A stretch of DNA of 64,000 nt, from assembly GCA_905178155.1 (NCBI GenBank), contig CAJINV010000014.1:1567984-1631983 (forward strand), read 5' to 3'. This stretch comes from Amoebophrya sp. A120 (Eukaryota; Sar; Dinophyceae; Syndiniales; Amoebophryaceae). Numbering within the stretch: the first letter of the stretch is position 1; every line of letters begins with the position of its first letter. The notes beneath the pieces were generated by a model, which was given only the letters and a program-made list of their open reading frames with translations, was not told the DNA's origin and did not search any database. The position numbers and the translations under genes were made by a program. This document shows positions 1-12,106 of the stretch, piece after piece.

Positions 1-122
1 GAGGGGGTTTTTGCCACAAACTCAGCGGTCTTCGTCTGTTCGCGTTTGTTTCGATCACAGAAACAAGAGATCACATACAGGCAGAGATCCTCTCGTTCTC
101 GCTGGGTGTCCGTCGACACGGA

Positions 123-280
123 TACGTGCAGGGCAGGAGCAAAATAAGATCCTACGAAGTTGACGAGCGAAAAATTTCAACATGACAAAATTTTCCATTT
201 CTCATGCTAAAAGAAATGAACTCGTCATGCGATTTCTGCATACACCAAGACCAACTGCGATCCATCTTTTGCAATGCATA
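123..280 (+). mobile_element. Probable family-B introner, right end clear
   Basis: The right end TTTTGCAATGCATA (267-280) is the family-B terminus seen at 39900 and 48335. A degenerate CCAAGACCAACTGCG precedes it where other copies have CCAGACCCAGAC. The left end (about 123) is weak and the TSD (CGGA/CGAA) is imperfect. Confidence 0.4.
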
Positions 281-1375
281 CGAACCACCACCAACTCATC
301 CTCCTCGGTGATGTCTTCCTCAACAAAGTCAAAGATGAGGTCGGGGACTATCGGCTCTGCCTACTCCTCCGGTAGTGAGCTCTTCGAGCTTGGTATGCAA
401 TACAAATTTCCTGTACATGTACTGCAAGTTGGAGCATGCCACTTGTCATGCTGAATAGGATTGGAAGAAAAGTTTGCCATGCAGAAACCGCATTTGTACG
501 TGTGCGGGAAATTATTTACTGTGGATACTTGGAAGAAATAACTCAACAAACTTAAACTCATCTTCTCCCGCCAAGCCGCCCAACAAGCAACAAAACGATC
601 CTGATTTACTATTTACGTCGTCGACCCCGAAAAAGGACTCGAAAACGAGCATCAGCTCCTTTGACCACATGATGAACAACTACTCGCCGACCTTGCTGAA
701 GACTCTGCTGAATTTCTCACCAACGGCCAGTATCGGTTCCTCCTGGAAAATATGCATTGCAAAAGTATCGCTATCGTACTAGTAGTATAAATTGCATTAA
801 AGAAAGAAAAATGGAACTTGTAATGCTAATTCAGGTAAAAAGGTAGGTTTGTCATGCAAGATTACAATGAATTAGTAATGGCACGAGTGCGATACTTTTG
901 CAAAGGATAGAAAATGTTGACAAGTGGAACAAAAAGCCCTAGCAAAGTTCCAACTGCGAAGGTGATGCCGCTATCTTCCACTTCTTGCGACAAGAGCAGT
1001 AAAAACGCTCTGGACTTCATCGACGTCACCGCAGCCGCGTTTCGGGATGAGGTCGCACCACTGGTGGAGGATAGCATCGATGAGACCACATCTCGGGATG
1101 TTCTCGCGGAAATGCAGCAGAGCAAATTCACCATCCGGGAAGATTCTTTTAGTAAGGCGGAGAAGGAGGGAAAACTGAAACTATCTGCCAGGAGCCGGAG
1201 CAAGTTGTCTCTGTCCAATACGAAGAGTAGCCGCAGCCCCTGCGGGTCGAGCAGAAGTACCAAGGAGCGTGGCACAGCGTCGTCGTCGGGCCGGAACTTA
1301 AAGAACACTCATAGTCGGCGAGGGAAAAGTTTGTGTTGCTGTTTCTACGACGAGAACGAGAACAACGTGGAGTAG
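281..1375 (+). CDS. Hypothetical Ser-rich protein, 3' exons (5' end uncertain)
   Basis: I do not recognise a family. Exons are about 281-393, 533-750 and 915-1375, ending at TAG 1375. They are separated by two introner-like elements whose removal keeps one frame. The first possible ATG is 311 (MSSSTKSKMRSG). The frame stays open to 281, where an introner right end lies, so the true start may be further upstream or outside the window. The protein is Ser/Thr/Lys-rich. The middle part (DVTAAAFRDEVAPLVEDS) could form a helix, and the C-terminus has a basic SR-type stretch and CCC before an acidic end (YDENENNVE). Joining at the GAAAA duplication gives GSSWKMLTSGTK without a stop. Function is unknown. 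The plus strand is chosen over the antisense ORF at 862-1308 because only it is continued by element removal. Confidence 0.6.
394..527 (+). mobile_element. Introner-like intron (134 bp)
   Basis: It is flanked by an exact 5-bp duplication CTTGG (389-393 and 528-532). The ends TATGCAATACAAATTTCC and the reverse complement of GGGAAATTATTTACTGTGGATA form an imperfect TIR. Removal joins SELFEL to GRNNSTN in frame. The boundaries are not GT-AG. Confidence 0.7.
751..909 (+). mobile_element. Family-A introner (159 bp)
   Basis: TIR TATGCATTGCAAAAGTATCG at the left pairs with CGATACTTTTGCAAAGGATA at the right. The TSD GAAAA is exact (746-750 and 910-914). The element contains TTTGTCATGC-type words. 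Removal joins SSWK to MLTSGT in frame. Confidence 0.85.
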
Positions 1376-1457
1376 AACAGTATATGTATAGCATACTGAA
1401 ACTGAAACTGAAGCTGCTCATCTAGCTCTATTGGGAGGGCGGGGTCAACAAACATGA

Positions 1458-3472
1458 CTACTTAGCCATCTTCTGACGGTTCGAAGTTCGAGGAAATATG
1501 TAGTAGTGGTCCCATTCAATATTCAAATTTATGTTTACTTTTTTGTGAAGATCATTTTTGGTTTCATCTATGCCCAAAAAAAGTGCGATTCCATCTGCAT
1601 CCAGATCCAATGTCTTTGATGAAGCGTTGACATGATACACACAGCCCACTGATTAGTACCACCCCAAGCGCTATCGCCATACCACGCACACCTCAAGGTA
1701 GAACTGAAAAAGTATTAGCTCCACCCCAACGAACGAGCTGCATCAAGTACTTATAGATTTAGATACAATTTTCCTACTAGACGGCTATCCAGAAAATACA
1801 ACTCTACTCAGAGCTCGCGATGTCACGATTCGATAAGTATTGACTTCGCGCTAGTAGCTTCTTCTGTACGCGGTTCGCTACGTTTTCGCAATGATTTTTT
1901 TCGACGTTTGAAAGTAGGTTTCTCGTCGCTCGAAGATCTTCATCGCTACGTGTACGTCTACCTGATTGACACAACGAGGACAACATCATCGACACAAACT
2001 CTAATTCTAAACTTTCAACACAGGAGGCGGGAGTCTTGAAGCTTCAACTATTGAGAACGAGTTTCTTTTTCTACTGCTATTTTACTCCTAGTACTACCTA
2101 CTTCGGGTTCGAACGCAGCCACATCAAAGAAATTTACGCATGCTGATGCTATCGAGCATTTTTCAGATTGATTTTCCAAGAAAAAGAAACCCGCCAAGAA
2201 ATAATCCCCACACAGATTCATTGTATGATAGAGCGTAAGTGTAAGTTTACGCCTGCGTCTTTGGTTTTGACATGGTCATCGTCCTTAGCTTGAGCAACCA
2301 GTTATTTTTGGCTGAACCACCAGCCGCGTCCGTTGGTTTGCTTCTTGTTGAGAGCTCGCCTTTTCATCTGAATAGAAATACTAGAAAATGTCTTTGGAGG
2401 GGAGGAGTATTTTTTATCCCTTGTTTTTTTTAGATGAAGCAACCCTGGAGAAAACGACTCTTACTTTTTGAAACTGGTATTGGTTTTGAATTTGACGAAC
2501 CTCCTGTGGGAATGCGAATTGTTTGACAGTTTTTTTCCTAGTATCGGGAAGGTTGAAAAAATACAAATGAAAATATTATATATGATTTATGATTTTTTAT
2601 GTGCCCCATTTTGAACACACCACGAATAGTTAAAGTGAAGAATGTGCAGGCGCTGGGTATGGTGTAGACCACAAAGTCGCTACTCGAACGAAGGCAATTA
2701 CCACCAAATTCATTCTTGTAGGAAAACCGTGATTGAAGATAATTTAGCACTGAAGGTTGTCTTTGAAAGCGAGGCCTCGGCTTGCTTGCTCCTGGCCGAA
2801 GCTCGCACATTAATGTGCTATCTTCGAAGTCGTCCATCCCCAATGAATACGAACATCTATAATTATGTGAACAAATTATATAGAATGCATGTAATTGGCA
2901 AACTACAGATAGAAGTGGCCTCCAGTCCACGCCCAGCTGATATTTGGAAGTGACGACGCCGAGGAACGAGACGAAGATTTGTACCGTGCACGAATGCATC
3001 ATCAATTTTGTCATTGACAGAAGCATCACATGCCCGATGAAGCTGATTAATTTACTACATCGGAGATAATGCACAAGACGAGATGAAAATAAGCGGGACA
3101 AACACCATATCCTCCAAATCTTTTAGCACAAAAAAACGCTGAATGAATCTGAAAAGAAGATAGAAGCTTGATTATAAGACTAACGACAGATCTTGTCCGC
3201 TCGTCCAAAGCAGTCGCAAATGCTTCAAATCGGGTGGCGTCGCCGGCGTCTTTTGGCTTTTTGAATAGGCGAAAAAAGAAGAAAGAGAGCGAGAGAGGAG
3301 CAGCCCCCAAAAGGAACGAAGTCAAAGTTAGTCCTAGTTTCTTAAGCCATTCGTAGTTGAAATTAAGAAAGTCAAAGAACCAAGTTGCATTTATTTCAGC
3401 TAGATATTGAAATGTTGAAGTTGAAGATATTACCGACGCGTGTCGGCACGCCCTTCCGCTGTGCTTTGCCAT
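1458..3472 (-). CDS. Possible minus-strand multi-exon gene, hypothetical
   Basis: Minus-strand pieces look coding by composition. 3472-3180 gives MAKHSGRACRHASV and a hydrophobic stretch (LTLTSFLLGAAPLSLSFFFF). A good acceptor (pyrimidine tract then TTTTCAG) sits near 3148. 1995-1804 gives a charged segment (SGRRTRSDEDLRATRNLL), and 1649-1458 ends with QKMAK and a stop. Exon joins could not be established and no family is recognised. A plus-strand basic ORF at 3168-3356 competes. Apart from this, 1376-3710 holds nothing I can support. Confidence 0.22.
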
Positions 3473-3710
3473 TGCCGTTGCCTATGTAGAACGAGGAAGA
3501 GGAGCATGTTTATGCACACGGAAATCATGGTTTTATTCCTGAGAGAAAACAAATTTGGAAGCAGCTGAAGTGTGATATAGCTGCAAGGAGGTCGTGCGTC
3601 TCTAATGTCACAGCGAACTCCAGCTATGCGTCTGTTGTTGTAGCAGCGACATAAATATTGATTTACAATAATTTGCAGCGGCTGCAGCAGTGACCGAAAC
3701 CGAGATAAAA

Positions 3711-6700
3711 ATGCCGGAGCCCATCGGCAATCCGAAGGCGTCTCGGTTGCGCCAGCCCCAAACGACTGTGGGTGGAGTGGTCCTTCACACTTCTAAGAGC
3801 ACGACCACAAACGCAGGCATACACTACACTTCAAACCGCACCAGCGACGCGCACGACTTCCAGCGGGAAATCGCCACTTTTGCCAACACGAAGATCCGGC
3901 AGTCCGAGGGCTGCTACTCGCAGCGGGGTAGCGACGTGATTGCTCCTTTTTCCAATGTATTCGCCGGCGGTATAACTCCTGCTGGGTTTGACGAGGAGGA
4001 GGAGCTAAAGCTATTGCAAAAAAGCAAGATGGGTCCTCGTGGAGGTAAAAAGACCAAGCGCCGGCTGTCGCCCAATGTGCTCGAGGACGAGGAAATCATC
4101 ATCAATGGGGATGAAAACTATCCACAAAAAAAAACCAATCCACATCCATTTCCATTTTTTGCATGACAAACACATGATTTGATGCGTGTTTTGCATGACA
4201 AATTGGATGTGGATGAGTTTTTTTCTCTGGATGAAAACAGTGTTGACGATAAATCCACGACACAGGACCAGGAGGAGTTGGAGGGTGAACTGGATCATGA
4301 TTGCGGCGCGCTTGCTTCCGGCTGCAACAGCAACTACGTCTACAACGACAACGAGGAACTACACCATGGCGACCGAGTTTTTGGGAAGACGTACGCAGCT
4401 GCTTACGATGTGACGCAGGTCCACGACCCCGTGGGACGAGACGATGAACGTCGCCATCAAATCTATCAAATCGAGGAAAACTACGAACTTTCGGACGTCG
4501 ACCAAGGTGGAGAGCATTATGCGGACGAGGAAGATTTTGTCAGCGCGGCGGAAAGTCTCGCAGCGTCGACTTTAAGCTTCGGGATTGGAGGCCGCTTGCC
4601 GGCAGAGGGGGGAGCGATGGCAGGCATGCTTTCCAATAGTACCTCCTCTCTTGCAGCAGCGGCTGCAGTAGGAAAAGCCGGAGCAAGTGCAGCATCCAGC
4701 CTGATTGATGATACCCGGCGGGGGGCCACTTCGTACAGGACGGTGGTCGAGGTCGACGACCAGCAGCATGTTGACACTTTTGATCGTGGACAAGGTCCCG
4801 AAATAAATGAGGCACATACTTTTGTAGACGGTCGTGCCTCCTGTAATGACCACGTCGCGCCGCCGCGCAGCTCCAACCACGAGCATCTACTTTTAGAACA
4901 TGCTCCTACTTCGACTTCCAGTCTGCTCGAGGAACGATTTTACAGTTGCGCCGACCGGGAGCAAGTTTTGCCAACGAGCGCATCTGCTTCGGAAATTACC
5001 AACATAAAAAGTCAGGAGCCGCGCGACCGAGTGGATGAAGTTGAAGAGCTTCATGACTTGGGTATAGGATTAGAGTACAAATAAAAATTCTGATGAAGAG
5101 TATCTCGACATCAGAAAAGAAGAACAGATGTTGACGCAGGTCATTTTTTTACTTAGTTACTCTGTTCATACTAGTGAGTCTGGTCTCTTCGAAGACGAAG
5201 ATCCTTGTATCAGTGAAAACAATCTTCAACAACAAACAACAAAACTCTAACTCATGCAGGCCACGGCCGACGTGACGAAGGGCTGCTACAGCAGCCACTC
5301 GGCCCCAAGAACATGATGGGAGAGGACATCTTCAACGGCGCTAGTACCTTCTATGAAGCACATCTTGACCTTGACATCCAGGCGGAGCAGCAACGCCACA
5401 CGACTTCCATCGACGAAGTGGAAGACAACTTGGATGATCTGATGGAAGACTGGGAGCCTCTGGACATCGTGGAGCTGGAGGCGAACTCCACCATCGACGA
5501 ACTGTGGACGCTCTTATGAGACTGCACAACTCCCCCTCCCCCTCATTTGTGATGCAAAATACCAAACTCACACCTTGCTCGTAAGCCCTGTCAGCATAAC
5601 AATTTTTGAAACCTCAAATAGTACTACAATCCGCAACCGCATGTTGTACATTTGTCATGCGAAAGCCCCTTTTCTATTTCTGTTGTTGCTTGTGTTTCTT
5701 TTCATGCAATACAAATGAGGGGAGGGGACGAAGTTGTGCACTCTCATAGTTCTTGTTCCAGAACTACGATTGGCTTCGACAGGTGGAAAAATCGCTGAAG
5801 CGGACGAAGGGGAGCATCGATCGGTTGGCGATGAACAGCGGAGCGACGATGAACAGTTCCTCCTGCTTTAGCTCTCCAGACGGAAAGATGACAGCTGCTA
5901 GTCGCACCCCCACGGGAAAGATCATGAACCGCAGCACAATTTCTAGCAACAGCAAGTCCTTCCTGAATTCGAGTTTTGACTCGTCCAGCGTCGCGGCGGC
6001 CTATAATTCTCCGGGTGGTTATGGTGGGTTTGGGTCGTTTATTTCAACGTCACTGAGAGATGGTAGAGATAAGATGAAAAAAACTAGCACCACGTCACGA
6101 AACAACAGCATTCGGGAGGGGTTCGCGGGCATCCGCTCGAGTTTGCTGGATCCTCACGGACGGCAGAAGACGTTTGAATCCACGCCGACGAAAATTCAGA
6201 TGAACGCGTTCGAAGAAGAGGAAATCTACTTGGAGGAACGCAAGTCTTCTACGTCTTTTAATACAACGACGAGGAACAAGACTTCTCTCAAGCAAGTGCC
6301 AAATCGGAATCCAGCATCCCGGAGCCGCAGCAGGAGCCCAACCACCAGCTTCCTGAACAAAACGGGAAAGAATGGTGCGAAAAAAAATGATAACAGCGTC
6401 ATGAATATTAAGTCTCCTGCTGCCACTGTACTTCTGTCGGAAAGCGAGGCGAAGCAGATCGTGAATCGGCTCTACAACGGTGGGCGTCCTGTTATACCGA
6501 ATATTATGCATGGGGCTAGCATTAGCAAGCACCGCTCTACTGCGGCTTCTATCCACCAAGTAGATCGGCTGCACACATTGGCAGAGGAAGGCGAAGACGC
6601 GTTCACTTCGCCGTTTAATGGCGGCGCTGGTGAAACAGAAACTACAGAAGCGAACGAGGAGCAGGACAGCAATATCGTGGAAATCACGGATGATCACGAG

Positions 6701-9700
6701 GACCAGCCAGAAAAGACCATGCCTCTTTCACCTTCTTCCACCACAGCGAAGATTCTGACTGGAGACACGACCTCCAGCTCCACTGCAGCTCGCCGAGATA
6801 ATATTGCGCCAGCCACGACGGGCGAGATCACGACCAGCCATCGCGGCAGTAAAAGAGATTTAACGTCAAAGACGAAAGTATCGAGAAAAGTTTCGAAATC
6901 ACCCACGATTTCTTCTTCAAAAAAGACTCAAGTCACCTCGTCGTCTCACCCGAGGACTAGCGCGAAAGTCACGGACAAGAAGCATCATGGTGTTTTAGTT
7001 GGACATTCCGGCCGCGGCCGCGGGGGCTCTACTTCCACGAAAATCTTGCAGCAGGCTAGTGCACCTCCGGACGACGAAATGAATAAAGCCTCCACCACCG
7101 AGAACCAGGTCGAGGTCACGAAGATGCTCAGGACGTTGGAGAAACAGCGAAGATTGCTGGAGCAAGACCTGGAGAAAATTCGCGAAGACACCACGCAAAT
7201 CGAGCTTTTGGTTGCGCGGAGGCAGAAGGAGCAACTACAGCAGCAGAACTTGGAGTTGGTGACCTCCTCCGTCGGAGTTACGTCCTCGTCAGGAATAGCA
7301 GCCGTAGCAGAAGTAGCTGGAGTGCAGCAGGAGCGTGAAGAGAAGAATGACGACGTCAAGGCCTCCGTCACCTCCTCACGGGACAACATCGATGAAAGCG
7401 AAATTGTTCATCAGGAGGTGGAGCACATTCTTGCTGGCGCGACCAGTAACGTAGCGTCAGCAGGAGGTTTTCTACCACAGACGCCGGGTATAGACTACGG
7501 CTATTGCGCATCCAAACTAGCAGGACCAGCAGTCGTAGTTTCGATGTAGTTAGATGAGTTATTTGGTATGTTGCAGTTGTACTCGACTGCAATTGCATCA
7601 AGAAGAGAACGAAGTAGATGTTGACGGCGCCCCTGCGATGTCTTTCTCTGCTTTATGCCAAAGAAAATACGAGTTGTTTGAATGTGAATGTGAAGACATT
7701 GAAATTTTTCATTAGAACGCGTCACCTTCCTAATTGACTACATCCCAGGTTCCTCTGTCGCAGTGTCTACGCGCACCAGCTGCCGCCCGCCTTTGCTACC
7801 GAGTACAGCGAGACTTGTCGGGGGCGGTGGATCTTCTACTACGAGTGCTAATCTGCAGTCTGACCTAGGTACGAAGCTCCATGGTGTCATTTCCAGAGCG
7901 GTGAGCCGTGAGGTGAACAAAATTTCCCGATCGCGGGGCAACAGCGTGGATTACACTGTAGTTTCTGAACAGCAGCAGGAACTGTTTCACTCGGAAACAA
8001 GAACTGGAAGTGGGGACGGAGCTGGAGCTGGTAGCGGCAATGCCACCGCGCAGCAGCTGCAGGACGGTTGCAGTACTAGCGGACAGCAAAGTTCCGCCTG
8101 CAGCCGCAGTCGCAAAAGGTCAAGCTCGCGCAAGCCGAGTGTGCCGAGCCATGTCGTGCGGCCAGCAGCGCCAGGCTCTTTCTCGGCCTCTGCAAAGAGT
8201 AGATCGACAGCGAGAGAACTACAAAAGGATTCAAGAACTCCACCTGTGTCTGCCATCGCTGGACTGTCTCATCAATCACAATCGGCGAGCACTAGTGCTC
8301 TACTCCTTTCAGGAAAAGATGATAGTAGAGAAAGAGATGCACAAGAGCAGACGAAAAGAAACTCGACAGCCGCGGCGCGAAGGAGGTCAAGGTCCCGGAG
8401 AAGTAAAGCGCCACACGAGCATTTGATCTGTAATGGGGGAGGACCTGGTGGTGCGGGCCGACCCTTGTCGGGAAGCAGAGCAGGCTCCACCTCCTCCGCT
8501 GCTAGACGGAGTAGATCGCGGTCCACCAAAGTCAGCTTGTCTGCTCGCGAAAGAAAGCCCCAACAGGATCATCGTAGTGCGGGGGATGACATTGAGCAGT
8601 TGTCAGAAGGCCAAGTTGTAGGCCAAACTCTGCACGGGAGGTGTGGTGACACATATCATGTCGGCATGATGGTCGTGGCAGCGAGAGAATCCGAACGAGA
8701 AGCAGTGCAAGGACAGATACGGCTCCAAACGTCTTTCTTGGGCGGGATTTTTGACACCAGCAAGAGCGGATCGAAAACGCCCGGGAGTTGTACTAGCTTT
8801 CTGAGCGAGCAGGTCTCTTCTTCGACGATGATGATGCAAGGTAGAAGACTTGTAACCACACAACTGCCAACGCCGCAGCGAATCGTTTGTTCGACAGCGA
8901 CGGGCGCAGCTCCTGCTGCGCCAGCATCTTCATCTCTGTACCAGAATTATTGTTCCACAACACCGATCAACAGCGGAGGTGGCGCCGCGTCGCCAATCAA
9001 CCTGTCCAACGTTGCTGCAGCTTTTCGCCGATCTCTCAGTCCGCCGCAGGTTGGAAGAAATAGAGAGAATACTGGCGGTGCAGCAGGTACTTCTACTGCG
9101 TCGTCAGGAGCTCCTGGCGACACGAAGATCGCTTTTCCTATGGGTGGTTCTTGTTCACCACTCGCAGCTGCACTTCCGAGGTCTCCGACCAGCAACAGCT
9201 TTTTTAAAACCATCAACACTGGTTCCTTTCATGTGAGCAAGGCGATTTTTCCGATTCCCACTCCAACTTCGCCCGGCGGTGCCTCGTCGCCTTTGCTGCA
9301 CCGAAACATGGTTGCTGGCGGCACAGCTACAACTCCTGGAACGATTATTGGGCCATTTAATAGGAACAGCACAGAAGTTGCCGGAGTGCAACTGTTCAAA
9401 AATGCAAGCAACACGATCCAGACACCTGTCAGGCCGAGAAGTTTCGTCACGGCGGCTGCAGTTGCAGCAGAGAAAAAGTGTGCTGCTTCTGTGCTGATAA
9501 ACACGTGCTCCGCGAAATCGACGCAAGCGCCGAATAGCTGTAGTATAATGGTGGACGACTGCTCGCCATCACCCGTTGAGGAAGTAGCTGCTGCTCCTGG
9601 AGAAAACAAACAAGCTGCGACTGTGAACAGGAAAGCGGTTGTAGGAATAAATACAAGCACAACAAACTCCAGCAGTGTGAATTCTGCTTCTGCGAGCAGG

Positions 9701-11002
9701 CCGAAAATAAGCCGCCCTCCAAAGTTGCCCCCGGCCTCAACTGCAAAATCAAAGCGCGAGGGTGCTGGTGGCCGCCCGGGTGCGACTTCTAGGTCTAGCG
9801 GAACAAGTGCTGGAGTAAACACCTGCAAGGGCGCGGCAGCTGTTGCCGCGGCTTGCTCGCCTAACCCAAGCAACTGCAGCCCTCTCGTTCCTGTTGCACT
9901 TCTACGACAGATGACGAGCTGCAGCCCCGGAGTGAACCACCACGATGATGGCGCAACTGAGGGCGGATGCGGAATCAGTATCAGAAGCACATCAAGCAGA
10001 ACAAATGACGTCGACGCATCAGGATCGTTCTCGTCTTCTGTTGTGCTAGAGAAGGACGCCCGCGGGCGGGGCACAGGTAGTACAACAGTGGCACAGCAAG
10101 CGAACAACTCTGCAGGAGGACCTGCGTCATCGTCCGCAAATACCATGAGCAGGACCGCTAGCGGATCGAGAATTTTGGCCTCCATTGTGCAGCCAAAAAT
10201 GGCCACGCCAACATCTTCAGGAGGAGCGTCTGCGTCAGCTGCAACAGCTTCTACGTCGCATCTTGTTCAGCCACGACAGCGAGTGGATGAAGCTTCTCTG
10301 TTGCGGCCACCACAAAACATCCAGCACGGCGCCAGCAGCGTCCCGACCAAAATCGTCCTTGATAGCAGGCGATCGGCTTCTTTTTCGGTGCCCCACCCCG
10401 GAGGCGGAAGTACAAGTGGTGGACCACCTGCTGCGCAGGGTTTTGTTGCAAACAACGTGAATGGGATTTTAAACACCACTTCTGCAGTACTGCGAGCGAC
10501 AGCGCAACACAGCAGGACGAGCAGAGAAGGGTCTTTAACAAGACCTAGTCTGTGTCTGCTAAACGCGACGAACATGTTGAGCTTTTCTCCTCCGGCTAGA
10601 AACCAGCAGGAGCAGATGGTCATCAAAAATAAAAATGACTCTCCCGCCGCTACAACTTCAAACCTCCTACCAGCGACGAGAGCCTCTTTGTCACAGAACA
10701 GCAACACAGCACAGTTTCCAGCATCGAATTTGTTTGCTATTACAACCCCCGCATCGAGAAAAAATAACACTTCTGCTATGCTGCGAGCAATTATTCCTGC
10801 TCCTGCAGCGTCCTCTTCCAAAATCCGAGCTACTTCGTTGCCCCCGCCGGGCTACTGCGGGAGTGGTTGCGGGGACGAAATGAAGGAGAAGGACCTTCAG
10901 CTGCAAGAAGTAGAACTACACATCGAAGACAAAACGCGAACCTTAATGCGACAGGAAAAATCACAAAAACTTCCCACTGCAGGGGAAATTATTTCCTTGT
11001 AG
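3711..11002 (+). CDS. Large Ser/Ala-rich SR-motif coiled-coil protein
   Basis: Exons are 3711-4118, 4239-5061, 5260-5514, 5754-7487 and 7749-11002. The frame is continuous across two introners and two ordinary GT-AG introns. ATG 3711 (MPEPIGNPKASRLRQ) is the first in frame. The frame stays open upstream to a possible acceptor near 3677, so a 5' exon is possible. Acidic segments near 4239-5500 (EVEDNLDDLMEDWEP) are followed by YDWLRQVEKSLKR. SR-type basic patches (SRSRSRSPTTSF near 6330, RRSRSRRSKAPH near 8390) are embedded in Ser/Thr/Ala low complexity. A coiled coil lies near 7110-7250 (LRTLEKQRRLLEQDLEK), and a charged helix with KEKDLQLQEVELHIEDK is at the C-terminus. No enzymatic domain is visible. 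A scaffold or cytoskeletal role is only a guess. Long antisense ORFs over the low-complexity exon are compositional shadows. Confidence 0.7.
4119..4232 (+). mobile_element. Family-C introner (114 bp)
   Basis: Left TATCCACAAAAAAAAACC and right TTTTTTTCTCTGGAT are inverted repeats that extend into ATCCACATCC / GGATGTGGAT. Duplicated flank GAAAAC (part of ATGAAAAC) occurs at 4113-4118 and 4233-4238. Inside are two GCATGACAAA words. Removal gives INGDENSVDDK in frame. Confidence 0.85.
5062..5259 (+). other. Ordinary GT-AG spliceosomal intron, no TIR
   Basis: Donor G|GTATAGG and acceptor CATGCAG restore the frame (HDLG-HGRRDEGL) across an in-frame stop at 5082-5084. I see no terminal inverted repeat or TSD. 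It contrasts with the introners and could be an older, decayed insertion. Confidence 0.6.
5515..5748 (+). mobile_element. Family-D introner (234 bp)
   Basis: TIR TATGAGACTGCACAACTCCC at the left pairs with AAGTTGTGCACTCTCATA at the right, followed inward by CCCCTCATTTGT / CAAATGAGGGG. The flanks GCTCT/GTTCT match at 4 of 5 positions. Removal gives ELWTLLFQNYDWLRQ in frame. Confidence 0.85.
7488..7748 (+). other. Ordinary GT-AG intron, no TIR
   Basis: Donor CCGG|GTATAGAC and acceptor CATCCCAG join QTPG to SSVAVSTRT in frame and bypass the stop at 7547. No inverted termini are seen. Confidence 0.55.
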
Positions 11003-12106
11003 TTGTAAGCAAGGGAATGGGAAGCAGCCGCGCAGCGACTAGGACTACCTAACAAGCATTTTTCCGTTGCGAAAAATCGAAGTGATTATATTCTCGACCA
11101 AGAAGATCATGACCATGAGCAACAAGTTTTTTTTGCGTTTTTTTGCAAGATGAAATAGAGTGACAAGATCTGTCGGAAGTAATACGAGTAGGTACCGCCC
11201 AGGCCTCCGCGAAAGTTGCGGTCCTATCTATCATCATGCTCCTGTCCTCGCATCGTGCGGACTCTTTCTTTTGTTCCAATGAATTATTATTTTTTTTTTC
11301 TGCAATAAAGACCGTACGAGATAAACCATTTCCATCGTTCAATTGAGCATCATGTAAGGAGCACAAACAAATTTGTTGTGTCTTATGTGAGCCCAACGAC
11401 CAGCACGACCACCAGCATAGAGGACACGCAACGCAGAGCCTCTGTTGTTCCAAAACCACTTTCGACTCCTACAGAATACGAGTCGTTTCGTTCTGATACT
11501 AGTAAGTTCAAGCTCGTCACCTTCTGCTTCTCGTTCATGTAACACGTCCGCGGCCTACTTCCATCGTTCTCTGCGTCGTAGCCGTACTGCTGTCATTTTC
11601 TACTTCTAGTAGAAGTCGTACTGGTCGTTCTTTGTAGTATTGTGGGTCAACACAATTGGAGGAGCAGAGCTGCACGTTGCTCCATCGGCTGACATCGTTT
11701 TATTCGTACTCAACAAACATTTATGTGCACTGTTAGATGAACACGACTTCATCTATTTGAAATGAATCCCGATTCGTTTTGGTTGCCGCTGGTGTAGTTC
11801 TCGTACCCGGCGGAGTTGTCTCTTATGTGCAAAATCAAAAAAATCACCAGCCGCAGCCGAAATTGGACCACGTCGTCAATACAGTGCGAAAAAAAAGAAC
11901 TACCTACGATGTTTTTTGCTTTGGCATATATTTTCGCTAAAGCTTCACCGCGACCCCGACAACAACTATTGTGATTAACTAACAGAATTTTTAGACTCCT
12001 TTAACCCGCCCAAACAATCACGCCCTCATTACAACTACCTACACGGAGAGGAAGCACAGTTACAAAGTACTATTTGTAGCCTTTATTCCTGTAGTACAGA
12101 GGAAAG
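11003..12106 (+). other. Intergenic, no supported gene
   Basis: Between the SR/coiled-coil gene and the channel gene. Only short, stop-rich ORFs occur on both strands. No RNA gene, repeat array or introner signature was recognised. Confidence 0.5.

Noticed and set aside
9229-10206. 325-codon antisense ORF in the Ser/Ala-rich exon
   Set aside because: It mirrors low-complexity sense coding. The sense frame is longer and is joined by splicing to upstream exons.
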